64,000 nt of DNA from Moorella humiferrea (GTDB lineage Bacteria > Bacillota > DSM-521 > Neomoorellales > Neomoorellaceae). The stretch covers positions 408,001 through 472,000 of the forward strand of contig NZ_CP136419.1 in NCBI RefSeq assembly GCF_039233145.1. The letters run 5' to 3'. A program made the position numbers and the translations under genes. Under the pieces are notes generated by a model. The model was not told the DNA's origin. It did no database searches and saw nothing but the letters and a program-made list of their open reading frames with translations. The first letter of the stretch is position 1. Each line of letters begins with the position of its first letter. Shown in pieces: positions 41,815 to 52,700 of this stretch.

Positions 41815-44077
41815 AATCTACAGCCACGAAGGTAAGAAACTGGAGGATCACCTTTTGCGCACAGCCGCCATTGCGTATAAAATGGCGGAACATGCCGGTA
41901 TTAGCCTTGGCCAGGAAGAAAAGGAGGCTATTCTCCTGCATGACCTGGCCAAGGCCCACCCCCTCTTTCAGCGGCGCCTGGCCGGGGAACACATTAAATT
42001 CGGCCATGCCGAACCCTCGGCCGCACTTGTGTTTGCCAGGACCGGGAGTCTTATTTGTGCCGAAGCCGTGCGGCGGCACCATACAGCCCTGGAAAATTTG
42101 GCTGATATAAAGCGGCTCTGGGGCAACTATAATTACAGCAAATGGAAAGATACGGTTAGAAGGCTGCCCTGGTGGCCGGGAGCTGCCCGGATAGCTGAGG
42201 AACTTGGGGGTGGAATTTCCAGGTGGCTTAACCTGCTGCCAGAAGAAGAGCAGTGGGAGGACCTGATCTTTAGCGGGGTGGAACTTTATCACCCTGACGG
42301 CATAAAGGAGGAAATGGCAGCGGACTGGCTCAAGCTGAGGCTGCTTTACTCCCTGCTGGTGGCAGCCGACCGCCTGGAGGCGGTGGGTGGTGATTTGGCG
42401 AATGTGGCGCTGGCAATAGACAAAGCAAAGTTAGACAAATATATATCCTCCCTGGGAGGCAGGAAGCTGGCCCAGTGGCGCAGCCGGGTGAGGGAGGAAG
42501 TAGTGGCCAACTCCTTAAATATAATTAAAGAGCCGGGGATATATACCCTCACCCTGCCCACCGGAGCCGGCAAAACCCTTACCGGCCTCCAGGCAGCCAT
42601 GGAAGTTGCCGGGAACCTGAAGGCAGCAAGCATTATTTATGTGCTGCCTTTTGTAAGCCTGGTGGAACAGAACGCCGCCGTGGCGCGGGAACTCTTCGCC
42701 GTCGTCATGGAGGACCACCATCTAAGTTATACCAACGAAATGGCCGATGAAGGGGCGGAGGACCAGGACCCTAACAGGCGGTTTCTGGCTTTTTACCGTT
42801 ACTGGCAAGAGCCGGTGATAGTGACCACCCTGGCCAAGCTATGGGAAGTCCTTTTTTCGCCGCGGGCCAACGACACCATGTCCTTTCACCGCCTGAGCCG
42901 GGCCATTGTCATCCTGGATGAACCCCAGTCTATTCCGGCCACCTGCTGGCAGGGTTTTGGTAAGATGTTGACCCTGTTATCAGAGCGGTTGGGGACCACC
43001 TTTATTCTCATGACCGCCACCCAGCCCGGGTTGACAGCGGGACAAGAGCTCGTCCCCAGGCCGGTGGTCTTTCCCACTGTGAGGCACGAATTTCACTGGC
43101 AGAAAAGCCGGATGTCCCTCGAAGAAGCGGCAGATTTTCTGGTAGCCAGGGGGGCCTTGACCAGCGATTGTCTTATCGTATTAAATACCCGCGAAGCCGC
43201 CCTGCGTATGTACTTGGCAATGAAAAACAGGGGGGCGGATCCCTTCTTCCTTTCGGCCTGGTTGACCCCTGTTCACCGGGAGGAAATATTCCGGGTTTTA
43301 AAAGAGAAAGAGGAAAAGGGGGAGCCGCGCTGCCTGATCGCCACACAGGTGATAGAGGCGGGTATTGACCTGGATTTTGCCATGGTCTTCCGGGACCTGG
43401 GACCTATGGACAGCATCGTCCAGGTAGCCGGTCGCTGCAACCGCAATGCCGGGCGGCAACGGGGGCAGGTTTATATTGCGGAACTGGTAGATGAAAACGG
43501 CAGGAGCTATGCTTCTTATATTTACGACTCGACCCTCATAAACCAAACGCGCAATGTTCTAAGGGAACATTTTGATGAAAGGGACTGCGGGGAGATAATC
43601 AAAGATTATTTTAGCGCCGTACAAGCGGCCGTGAAAGAATCAGACCTCTGGCGCAACATCCGTGAGGGTAGATGGGGTGAGTATATCGACCTGTATGCCG
43701 AAAAGCGGCCTGATGAAATAATGCTGGTGGTTGATGGTGCGGCAGAGGGGGAAGGCGCAAGGCTGCAGGATTTATTGACCGGCATTTGCAGCCCGCCCGG
43801 GTCGGAAGATAAAAATAACCTGGAGGCAGTCGAAAAAAGAAGAAGGGCCTTTAGAGAAATTACAAGGCACGCAATATCTGTTCCCCAAAAGTACCTTGAG
43901 GAATGGTACCAGCGGGAAGGGGGCATGATTTACGGCGGGGAGGAACCGTGTATCAGGGAGCTTTTCCCCTACCTGTGGCTGGTGCAGGGGGAAGGAATAG
44001 GACGTATTTACCGGCGGGAAACAGGGTTTGTCCCGGTAAAGATTGCCGCGCTGATAGAGGAGAATGATCATGATTGA
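41801..44077 (+). CDS. cas3: Cas3 HD nuclease-helicase
   Basis: A 758-residue single-chain Cas3. The HD nuclease comes first: His in IYSHEGKKLEDHLLRT, HD in ILLHDLAKAHP (47-48), then RRHHT. The SF2 helicase follows with Walker A LPTGAGKT near residue 250, the DExx box as VILDEPQSIP, motif III TATQP, and motif VI VAGRCNRNAGR. It is recruited by Cascade to degrade target DNA. All metal and ATP-binding residues look intact. TTG start at 41801. Confidence 0.93.
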   Translation: MEPGEIYSHEGKKLEDHLLRTAAIAYKMAEHAGISLGQEEKEAILLHDLAKAHPLFQRRLAGEHIKFGHAEPSAALVFARTGSLICAEAVRRHHTALENLADIKRLWGNYNYSKWKDTVRRLPWWPGAARIAEELGGGISRWLNLLPEEEQWEDLIFSGVELYHPDGIKEEMAADWLKLRLLYSLLVAADRLEAVGGDLANVALAIDKAKLDKYISSLGGRKLAQWRSRVREEVVANSLNIIKEPGIYTLTLPTGAGKTLTGLQAAMEVAGNLKAASIIYVLPFVSLVEQNAAVARELFAVVMEDHHLSYTNEMADEGAEDQDPNRRFLAFYRYWQEPVIVTTLAKLWEVLFSPRANDTMSFHRLSRAIVILDEPQSIPATCWQGFGKMLTLLSERLGTTFILMTATQPGLTAGQELVPRPVVFPTVRHEFHWQKSRMSLEEAADFLVARGALTSDCLIVLNTREAALRMYLAMKNRGADPFFLSAWLTPVHREEIFRVLKEKEEKGEPRCLIATQVIEAGIDLDFAMVFRDLGPMDSIVQVAGRCNRNAGRQRGQVYIAELVDENGRSYASYIYDSTLINQTRNVLREHFDERDCGEIIKDYFSAVQAAVKESDLWRNIREGRWGEYIDLYAEKRPDEIMLVVDGAAEGEGARLQDLLTGICSPPGSEDKNNLEAVEKRRRAFREITRHAISVPQKYLEEWYQREGGMIYGGEEPCIRELFPYLWLVQGEGIGRIYRRETGFVPVKIAALIEENDHD

Positions 44078-44582
44078 GGAAAGTCTCCCGCCGGTGAACG
44101 GTACCCTCATATGGTATTACACCATTTGCCCCCGCCAGGCCTGGTTGATGGCCCGCCAGATGACACCGGATGAAAATGACGATAATGTTGTCCTGGGCCG
44201 TTTCCTGCATGAAAAAGCCTATAGCCGTGACCGGCACGAAGTCCAGGTCGGCCATATCAAGATTGACCTGGTACGAGGCCCGCGGGGAGAAGTGGTAATC
44301 GGCGAAATTAAAAAATCTAGCCATGCTAGGGAAAGCGCCCGCCTGCAGCTGAAATATTATCTCTATATCCTTAAAAAGAACTATGGCCTTGATTTAAACG
44401 GTGTTTTACTATTTCCCCTGGAAAAGGAAAAAGAAGAAGTAACCCTTGATGCTACGGGGATAGAAGAAGTAGAAAGGGCTATAGAAGGCGTGCGCGCGGT
44501 AGTAGGCTTATCCCTACCACCGCCCCCGGTAAAGACAAAGTGGTGCCGGCCCTGCGCCTACGCCGAATACTGCTGGGCTTAA
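44064..44582 (+). CDS. cas4: Cas4 exonuclease of the adaptation module
   Basis: A 172-residue RecB-type nuclease. Catalytic residues lie in HIKIDLVRG and VVIGEIKKSSHARESARLQLKYYLY. The Fe-S cluster cysteines are in YTICPRQAW near the N-terminus and CRPCAYAEYC at the C-terminus. Cas4 trims pre-spacers at the PAM side and orients them with Cas1-Cas2. It overlaps cas3 by 14 bases. Confidence 0.92.
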   Translation: MIMIEESLPPVNGTLIWYYTICPRQAWLMARQMTPDENDDNVVLGRFLHEKAYSRDRHEVQVGHIKIDLVRGPRGEVVIGEIKKSSHARESARLQLKYYLYILKKNYGLDLNGVLLFPLEKEKEEVTLDATGIEEVERAIEGVRAVVGLSLPPPPVKTKWCRPCAYAEYCWA

Positions 44583-44595
44583 TAAGGGTGAAAGC

Positions 44596-45588
44596 ATGAA
44601 GAAATCTATTTATATTCTCAATGACGGCGAGCTTAAAAGAGAAAGCAACACCCTCTGTTTAATTATGGAGGACGGGAAAAAATTCATCCCCGTCGAGGAT
44701 GTAAGCGAGCTGCATATCTTTGGTGAGTTAAACATTAATAAACGCCTGCTGGAATTCCTGACCGAGAAAGAAATAATTCTCCATTTTTACAATCACTATA
44801 ACTATTATGTTGGCAGTTATTACCCGCGGGAGCACTATAATTCTGGTTATATGATTGTCAAGCAGGCCGAGCATTACCTGGCCCCTGAACTGCGAATCAA
44901 AATCGCCCGGGCATTTGTTACCGGCGCTGTAAAGAATATCAGGCAAGTACTCGTATATTACAAGAACCGTGGCAAAAACTTAAGTGAGACTTTAGAATAT
45001 ATCGACCAGCTCGCTCCTGCCGTTGATAAGGTGAATAGCATTGAGGAGCTGATGGCCATTGAGGGGAATATCCGGGAAAGGTACTACGGCGCCTTCGATG
45101 TTATCATCGGTGATCCCGATTTCGTTTTTAATGAAAGGAGCAGGAGGCCGCCCCAGAACCAATTAAACGCCCTCATCAGTTTTGGCAACACATTGCTTTA
45201 TACTACTACTTTGAGCGAAATTTACCGCACCCACCTGGATCCCAGGATAGGGTTCCTGCACACGTCCAATTTTCGACGGTTTTCCTTAAACCTGGATGTT
45301 GCCGAAATATTTAAACCCATCATCGTTGACCGTTTGATATTCAACCTGACAGGGAAACGCATGATCAAAAAGAATCATTTTCAAAAAAAGCTGGGGGGCA
45401 TAATCCTGAACGAAAGCGGGCGGGCGCTTTTTATTAAAGAATATGAAGATAAGATTGCCACCACTATCCAGCACCGGGAACTGGGACGCCATGTTTCTTA
45501 CCGGCGCCTGATCAGAATGGAACTCTACAAGCTGGAAAAGCACCTGATAGGTGAAAAAGAATATGAACCTTTCCTGGCCAGGTGGTAA
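44596..45588 (+). CDS. cas1: Cas1 integrase (type I-B)
   Basis: A 330-residue Cas1b. The N-terminal beta domain begins KKSIYILNDGELKRESNTL. Catalytic residues are in ELMAIEGNIRERYY (Glu), HLDPRIGFLH (His) and FSLNLDVAEIFKPIIVDR (Asp/Glu). It integrates new spacers at the leader end of the array. It overlaps the first in-frame GTG of cas2; ATG 45591 lies 2 bases after its stop. Confidence 0.95.
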   Translation: MKKSIYILNDGELKRESNTLCLIMEDGKKFIPVEDVSELHIFGELNINKRLLEFLTEKEIILHFYNHYNYYVGSYYPREHYNSGYMIVKQAEHYLAPELRIKIARAFVTGAVKNIRQVLVYYKNRGKNLSETLEYIDQLAPAVDKVNSIEELMAIEGNIRERYYGAFDVIIGDPDFVFNERSRRPPQNQLNALISFGNTLLYTTTLSEIYRTHLDPRIGFLHTSNFRRFSLNLDVAEIFKPIIVDRLIFNLTGKRMIKKNHFQKKLGGIILNESGRALFIKEYEDKIATTIQHRELGRHVSYRRLIRMELYKLEKHLIGEKEYEPFLARW

Positions 45589-45590
45589 AG

Positions 45591-45854
45591 ATGTTTGTGA
45601 TTGAAGTTTATGACGTTAACGAGAAAAGAGTTGCCAAAGTTTTAAAGATAAGCAGGAAATACCTTTATTGGGTACAGAACTCCGTCCTGGAGGGTGAGAT
45701 TTCCGAAGCCAATTATAAAAAATTGAAGATGGAATTGAAGCGTATTATTAATACCAGCGAGGACTCGGTCATATTTTATACCTTTCGGACTACAAGGTAC
45801 TCCCAGAGGGAATCCATAGGCATTGTTAAAGGCGGCGAGAGCAATATTTATTAA
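45591..45854 (+). CDS. cas2: Cas2 adaptation protein
   Basis: An 87-residue ferredoxin-fold protein starting MFVIEVYDVNEKRVAKVLK with the conserved Asp in YDV. ATG 45591 was preferred to GTG 45582 since AGGTGG (45580-45585) is well spaced and the family normally starts here. It dimerises and bridges two Cas1 dimers. Confidence 0.92.
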   Translation: MFVIEVYDVNEKRVAKVLKISRKYLYWVQNSVLEGEISEANYKKLKMELKRIINTSEDSVIFYTFRTTRYSQRESIGIVKGGESNIY

Positions 45855-45879
45855 CGTCAGGTGGAAAGGAAGAATTTAA

Positions 45880-46623
45880 ATGCAGTTGCAGATCGAACTG
45901 GTCGCGTCTAATGGCGATTATGCAGTTTTACCCATTCATTATAACTATTTGCTGCAGGGACTTATTTACAGTATGGTCAAGGATAAAATGCCTGAGATAC
46001 ATGCTAAAGGATATGCGGCCGGGGAAAGGATATTGCGTCTTTTTGTCTTTTCCCGTCTTTTGGGCAGGGTTAAAGCCATAAAAGATGGCAAAATAGTATT
46101 TGCTTCCCCCCTAAAATTTAAAGTTGGCAGCCCCCTGGAGCAGTTCATAGAAGTTTTTGCCGAAACAATGCTCGCTGCAGAAGAAATAAGGCTGGGGGAT
46201 ACCATATTCTTGCCTGGGACAATCGCCGTTATACCTGTGCCGGATTTCAGTACGGGCAAAGCAATAGGCAGAGCCATTTCCCCTGTAACCGTCTATTCCA
46301 CCCTGCAAGCACCTGATGGAAAAAAGAAGACATATTACTATCATCCTGTAGAAAAAGAATTCGGGCAGCAGGTAAGAAATAATCTTCTCAAGAAGGCTGC
46401 CGTCCTGGGAATAAACCTGCCGCCAGATGTACCACTGGAATTACATCCAGTTAACGTAAAGGGTAGCGACATGAAAGTAGTTTATTATAAAGATACAGTA
46501 ATTAAAGGCTGGTTGGGTAAATATATGCTAACAGGTGATCCGCAGTTAATTCGCCTGGCCTTTAGCGCGGGCATCGGGGCCAAAAATTCCCAGGGCTTTG
46601 GTATGCTGGAACCTGTAGTATAA
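45880..46623 (+). CDS. cas6: Cas6 pre-crRNA endoribonuclease
   Basis: A 247-residue Cas6 with two ferredoxin-like folds. The C-terminal glycine-rich loop SAGIGAKNSQGFGMLEP is the family signature. His at residue 20 (PIHYNYLLQ) is a candidate catalytic His. It would cut the repeat transcripts to leave the 8-nt 5' tag AUUGAAAC. It is the only Cas6 in the window, so it should serve both the I-B and III-B complexes. Last gene of the operon, directly before the leader. Confidence 0.92.
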   Translation: MQLQIELVASNGDYAVLPIHYNYLLQGLIYSMVKDKMPEIHAKGYAAGERILRLFVFSRLLGRVKAIKDGKIVFASPLKFKVGSPLEQFIEVFAETMLAAEEIRLGDTIFLPGTIAVIPVPDFSTGKAIGRAISPVTVYSTLQAPDGKKKTYYYHPVEKEFGQQVRNNLLKKAAVLGINLPPDVPLELHPVNVKGSDMKVVYYKDTVIKGWLGKYMLTGDPQLIRLAFSAGIGAKNSQGFGMLEPVV

Positions 46624-46786
46624 GCAGGAAAAATGTCGTCGACCTTGAATAATGTAAAAACCCCCGGGGATCGACGACAGTGAAGATATCAAAAAATCCT
46701 TGATTTTACTGTATCCTTTACTTTAGATTAAGTTTTTGCTGGAAATATGCTATAATAAAAAAGCAGCCAAACTAGTATATAAATGG
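46624..46786 (+). promoter_or_regulatory. CRISPR leader with inverted repeat and promoter
   Basis: The 163-base leader sits between cas6 and the first repeat. TGTCGTCGA (46634-46642) and TCGACGACA (46671-46679) form a perfect 9-bp inverted repeat around 28 bases that include CCCCCGGGG. The array promoter appears to be TTAAGT (46728-46733), 17 bases, TATAAT (46751-46756), placing transcription start about 25 bases before the first repeat. The inverted repeat may be a cas6/operon terminator-like structure or a leader signal for integration. Confidence 0.7.
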
Positions 46787-49700
46787 GTTCGCAGCCTACC
46801 TATGAGGAATTGAAACTGGGAGTACCGGTATTGGAGGCGAAATGATGATATGGTTCGCAGCCTACCTATGAGGAATTGAAACAAGCTCCACTGGGACTGG
46901 CCGGCAATATGGAGCAAGTTCGCAGCCTACCTATGAGGAATTGAAACCACAAGGATTTAATGAGTGCATGAGAGTTCTTAAACGTTCGCAGCCTACCTAT
47001 GAGGAATTGAAACGTTCAATCTCATAACCATCAAGGGTAAGCTGACTTAAGTTCGCAGCCTACCTATGAGGAATTGAAACAGCCGGTGATGCGGATAAGG
47101 GATAAGCTCACGGCAGGCGTTCGCAGCCTACCTATGAGGAATTGAAACAGGTCCAAAACCAGCAGATGAGCGACGGCGGTCAAAGTTCGCAGCCTACCTA
47201 TGAGGAATTGAAACGGGATTTAGGAAGCAAATTAGGAGCGAGTCTTATAAGTTCGCAGCCTACCTATGAGGAATTGAAACGAGGTAGAGGACGTTGAATA
47301 GCGGTGCAAGCAAGCTGTTCGCAGCCTACCTATGAGGAATTGAAACCTACTTCAGCCAGACTCCAGCCGTCCGGGTCGTTCCAGTTCGCAGCCTACCTAT
47401 GAGGAATTGAAACACCGCCCCCGCAAAAACCTTATCTCAGCTTTGCCGAGTTCGCAGCCTACCTATGAGGAATTGAAACCCAGTTGCGGAGCAATTTATC
47501 AGTTACTACGGTATGGGTTCGCAGCCTACCTATGAGGAATTGAAACTCCCGCCGCCGCTGGGGATTTTTATACGCTCAAACCGTTCGCAGCCTACCTATG
47601 AGGAATTGAAACCCGTCAGGTGTTTTTGACCCCGGGTCTCGCTTTCCAGTTCGCAGCCTACCTATGAGGAATTGAAACCCTTGGTAAAACTGCAAAAGCA
47701 TATCCGCTGGGGCGTTCGCAGCCTACCTATGAGGAATTGAAACCGAAGGTGTCCGAGTACGCCAGAGAGCAACTGCGGCGTTCGCAGCCTACCTATGAGG
47801 AATTGAAACCCCGGTCCGCGGCGTGCCTGGTCATGCGGACTCGCCGGTTCGCAGCCTACCTATGAGGAATTGAAACGTATCGTTAACGTTACTATAGGAA
47901 TCAGTTCTGTTTTCGTTCGCAGCCTACCTATGAGGAATTGAAACAACATAAGCGGCAGGAGGCCAGGCGATACGACCAGGTTCGCAGCCTACCTATGAGG
48001 AATTGAAACGTCGCCAGTATCATCGGTCTGGGTGGTATCTATGCTGGGTTCGCAGCCTACCTATGAGGAATTGAAACTATAGATCATCACCCACAATTAA
48101 AGCCCCGTCTGCACGTTCGCAGCCTACCTATGAGGAATTGAAACCATTCCCGTTTGGCGTTCCGGAATGGTGGATAACAATGTTCGCAGCCTACCTATGA
48201 GGAATTGAAACTGGTTAACAACGGGACGGCGAACGTGGCGATTAACTCGTTCGCAGCCTACCTATGAGGAATTGAAACTCGTTCCGGGTGACGTATTCGA
48301 CAGCCCGGGGACGGCGTTCGCAGCCTACCTATGAGGAATTGAAACCTGGACATTGCTGGAACGCTTGACTTTACTTCGCCTGTTCGCAGCCTACCTATGA
48401 GGAATTGAAACCTTCAGCCCCAGGTGGCGGAAACAGATGCTGTGTAGTTCGCAGCCTACCTATGAGGAATTGAAACCTTGGTTCCCAATCAGTGTCTTCG
48501 GGGCCTATTAGTGTTCGCAGCCTACCTATGAGGAATTGAAACTCGTCAGCCATCATCCCTCACCTCACTGAATTATTCGTTCGCAGCCTACCTATGAGGA
48601 ATTGAAACTTCTCAGCAACCGAGCGTGTCATCTCGCCACGCCAGCGTTCGCAGCCTACCTATGAGGAATTGAAACCCGAGTACACCGGATACCAGGGGGA
48701 TAAGCTCGGTACGTTCGCAGCCTACCTATGAGGAATTGAAACACCTCCCGAAATAATAGTTACGGTTTGGGTGGTTCGTTCGCAGCCTACCTATGAGGAA
48801 TTGAAACCTCCGAGCGCCCATAAGAGCACCCATGCTTCAGGAGGTTCGCAGCCTACCTATGAGGAATTGAAACCCGTCCTTTCTTGAAGAACAGACTTTT
48901 GAAGCGATACGTTCGCAGCCTACCTATGAGGAATTGAAACCCGGCTGGGTAATAGCGGAATACCGGGAAGTTGGGGGTTCGCAGCCTACCTATGAGGAAT
49001 TGAAACTTTCACCGAGTTCAACAAATACCTCTTGGACTTTCTTTGTTCGCAGCCTACCTATGAGGAATTGAAACTAAAAACTGCGCGGGCCACTAGCATG
49101 ATAACCGCTACGTTCGCAGCCTACCTATGAGGAATTGAAACGCATATGCCAACATTTTACACCCTGCCCCGAATTCGGGTTCGCAGCCTACCTATGAGGA
49201 ATTGAAACTTTTCATCCTTCCCGCCTCCCCACCCAGGCGTTCAAGTTCGCAGCCTACCTATGAGGAATTGAAACCCGCTTCAGGAACGTTGGCAACGGTC
49301 ATGGTCGATCACGTTCGCAGCCTACCTATGAGGAATTGAAACAAATTCACCAGGCTCGGCGCTTTCAAAAGTAGTAGGTTCGCAGCCTACCTATGAGGAA
49401 TTGAAACTTTGGCCCGGGCGATCCTGCTGACGCCGGAGAGGCTAGTTCGCAGCCTACCTATGAGGAATTGAAACAATCACCTCCCAAGGCACATTGACAT
49501 TGGCAGCGTTAGTTCGCAGCCTACCTATGAGGAATTGAAACGCGACACAGATACCAGTGACCAGCTTCTCCAGGACGGTTCGCAGCCTACCTATGAGGAA
49601 TTGAAACTAGGCACCGATAAGGGCCAAACGGCCTTCCTCGGTGGTTCGCAGCCTACCTATGAGGAATTGAAACACGGCTTCCAGGGCTTTTTCTTTTACG

Positions 49701-52700
49701 AGGCCGGGTAGTTCGCAGCCTACCTATGAGGAATTGAAACCCGATAAGGGGCTGATAGACAGGGCCGCAATGGTAAGTTCGCAGCCTACCTATGAGGAAT
49801 TGAAACTGGAGTTGTCACAATTTCGGCCAAATGTGCAGCAAGTTCGCAGCCTACCTATGAGGAATTGAAACATATCTTTTTCCTTTAAACTTCCTGTCGG
49901 AAGGAGGCGTTCGCAGCCTACCTATGAGGAATTGAAACCCGTCAGGTGTTTTTGACCCCGGGTCTCGCTTTCCGTTCGCAGCCTACCTATGAGGAATTGA
50001 AACAGGTGAGGAAAAAGCTTATTGGCCATGTCCTGGGCAGTTCGCAGCCTACCTATGAGGAATTGAAACAAAAGGAGAGTGATCTAAGGTGGCGGGAGGA
50101 ACATGGTTCGCAGCCTACCTATGAGGAATTGAAACTCTGGGCACAGGAGGTCCTACGCCGCGGGTTCGCAAGTTCGCAGCCTACCTATGAGGAATTGAAA
50201 CAATCACCTCCCAAGGCACATTGACATTGGCAGCGTTAGTTCGCAGCCTACCTATGAGGAATTGAAACTCATGCTCTAAGAAGGGGAATAAGTAAAGTAA
50301 ACGCGTTCGCAGCCTACCTATGAGGAATTGAAACAACCCTCTTTCGATACTAAAATTAATCAGCCACTCGAGTTCGCAGCCTACCTATGAGGAATTGAAA
50401 CTGCATATACGGGTGCAGATGTATTGACTAATCCTGCGTTCGCAGCCTACCTATGAGGAATTGAAACTCAATTGGAAAAAGAATAAAAGGGTCTGTATTA
50501 AGAGTTCGCAGCCTACCTATGAGGAATTGAAACATCCAGGGCTGAACAAGTACGAGGTGGTGCTGGCTAAGTTCGCAGCCTACCTATGAGGAATTGAAAC
50601 CCGGGCTGTTTATGATGTTGACACCGCCATCAAGAGTTCGCAGCCTACCTATGAGGAATTGAAACCCTGACTGATCAGGATGAAAACACCATTCTCAAGC
50701 GTTCGCAGCCTACCTATGAGGAATTGAAACTTAGATATATAGGATAGGTGGTCATTGTGATTGAGCTGTTCGCAGCCTACCTATGAGGAATTGAAACTGC
50801 TATGAATTTTTTATTGCTCTTATCGCCCACCCAAGTTCGCAGCCTACCTATGAGGAATTGAAACTGTTTCGGCGGTGGGCGTATGGTATGGGGTGCGGTG
50901 GGTTCGCAGCCTACCTATGAGGAATTGAAACCCCGGAGAATGGAAGGAGGATGAGTGGAGGCAGATAGTTCGCAGCCTACCTATGAGGAATTGAAACTAA
51001 TCCCCCAGGGTTTGAGGTCATTCGACCATCCCAGTTCGCAGCCTACCTATGAGGAATTGAAACAAATAATTTCCCTTGTTCTACTTTAGGCACTAACCTG
51101 TTCGCAGCCTACCTATGAGGAATTGAAACCTTTTACGGTCACATTCCCAGCCGCCGCCGCAGTCACCGTTCGCAGCCTACCTATGAGGAATTGAAACTTG
51201 CTTCAGGGGCCGCCTCTTTTGTCTCAGCGACCCAGTTCGCAGCCTACCTATGAGGAATTGAAACCGGGCTATGGTGACGCAAATTTTTTGAAAAATTGAG
51301 TTCGCAGCCTACCTATGAGGAATTGAAACTCCAACCGGCGGCCCTTAAACTTGTTCCTGGTTCAGGTTCGCAGCCTACCTATGAGGAATTGAAACTAAAT
51401 GGAGTCATGAGGGTATCTGACACAGTTTGGGTTCGCAGCCTACCTATGAGGAATTGAAACTCAAAAGACAATATCCTTCTTTACCTTTGAACCCTCGTTC
51501 GCAGCCTACCTATGAGGAATTGAAACGCACATCTCCAAGAAAACACTTTTTACCCCTCCTTCAGTTCGCAGCCTACCTATGAGGAATTGAAACCGGGTCT
51601 ACCTACAGTAATAACACCTACTACCTTAGTTCGCAGCCTACCTATGAGGAATTGAAACTCGGCCAGACAGTATCATCAACGGAATCTATAAACGGTTCGC
51701 AGCCTACCTATGAGGAATTGAAACGTATATATTGAAGATTATACAGACGGTAATTGACGGTAGTTCGCAGCCTACCTATGAGGAATTGAAACCAATGTAT
51801 CGTAGTAAGCATATATTTCCGCTTCAAGTTCGCAGCCTACCTATGAGGAATTGAAACAAAATTGCCATCAAGAGCAGCCTGGGCCGCCTTTTTCGTTCGC
51901 AGCCTACCTATGAGGAATTGAAACCGGACGTAAGGGGTTCACGGACTTTAGGATCCCGCGTTCGCAGCCTACCTATGAGGAATTGAAACAGCATCCCGGC
52001 CAGCCGGCGCTCAATCAAGGGCCGCGTTCGCAGCCTACCTATGAGGAATTGAAACTAGTTTCATCCGTGAAACCGCGCTGGCTTTTTAGCTTGGTTCGCA
52101 GCCTACCTATGAGGAATTGAAACCGTCATGGAGTTTTATAAGCGCAACATCGAAACAATGGTTCGCAGCCTACCTATGAGGAATTGAAACGGTAATCTGG
52201 GTTAAGTACGGGCTGGCGATAGACTGGGTTCGCAGCCTACCTATGAGGAATTGAAACGCATAGTGCTCCCGGGGGAATTCCTGATTGTACTTTAGTTCGC
52301 AGCCTACCTATGAGGAATTGAAACTCCAACCTGGGAGATTACCCGGTGAATATTCACTTGTTCGCAGCCTACCTATGAGGAATTGAAACCCCACAGCCGC
52401 GCTTTCATGCGGCAGCCGGCAGCCCGTTCGCAGCCTACCTATGAGGAATTGAAACGCGTAGGCGAGAGTTAATTTATCAGCGCCTTCGTTGTTCGCAGCC
52501 TACCTATGAGGAATTGAAACCCCGCAATCTGTATTTACCGCATACCGGACATTCAGGTTCGCAGCCTACCTATGAGGAATTGAAACCGCCGTCATCACAA
52601 CGCCGCCCCTATTAATCATTTCAGTTCGCAGCCTACCTATGAGGAATTGAAACTTTCCGGCCACGTGGCAGCCAGGCGGTGAAATTCTTCGTTCGCAGCC

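Noticed and set aside
29380-46623. A Cas9/Cas12 or reverse-transcriptase component in the CRISPR locus
   Set aside because: No RuvC, HNH or RT motifs in any frame; all genes fit I-B or III-B.
46634-46679. Leader inverted repeat as an extra degenerate CRISPR repeat
   Set aside because: It has no similarity to the 30-base repeat beyond chance.
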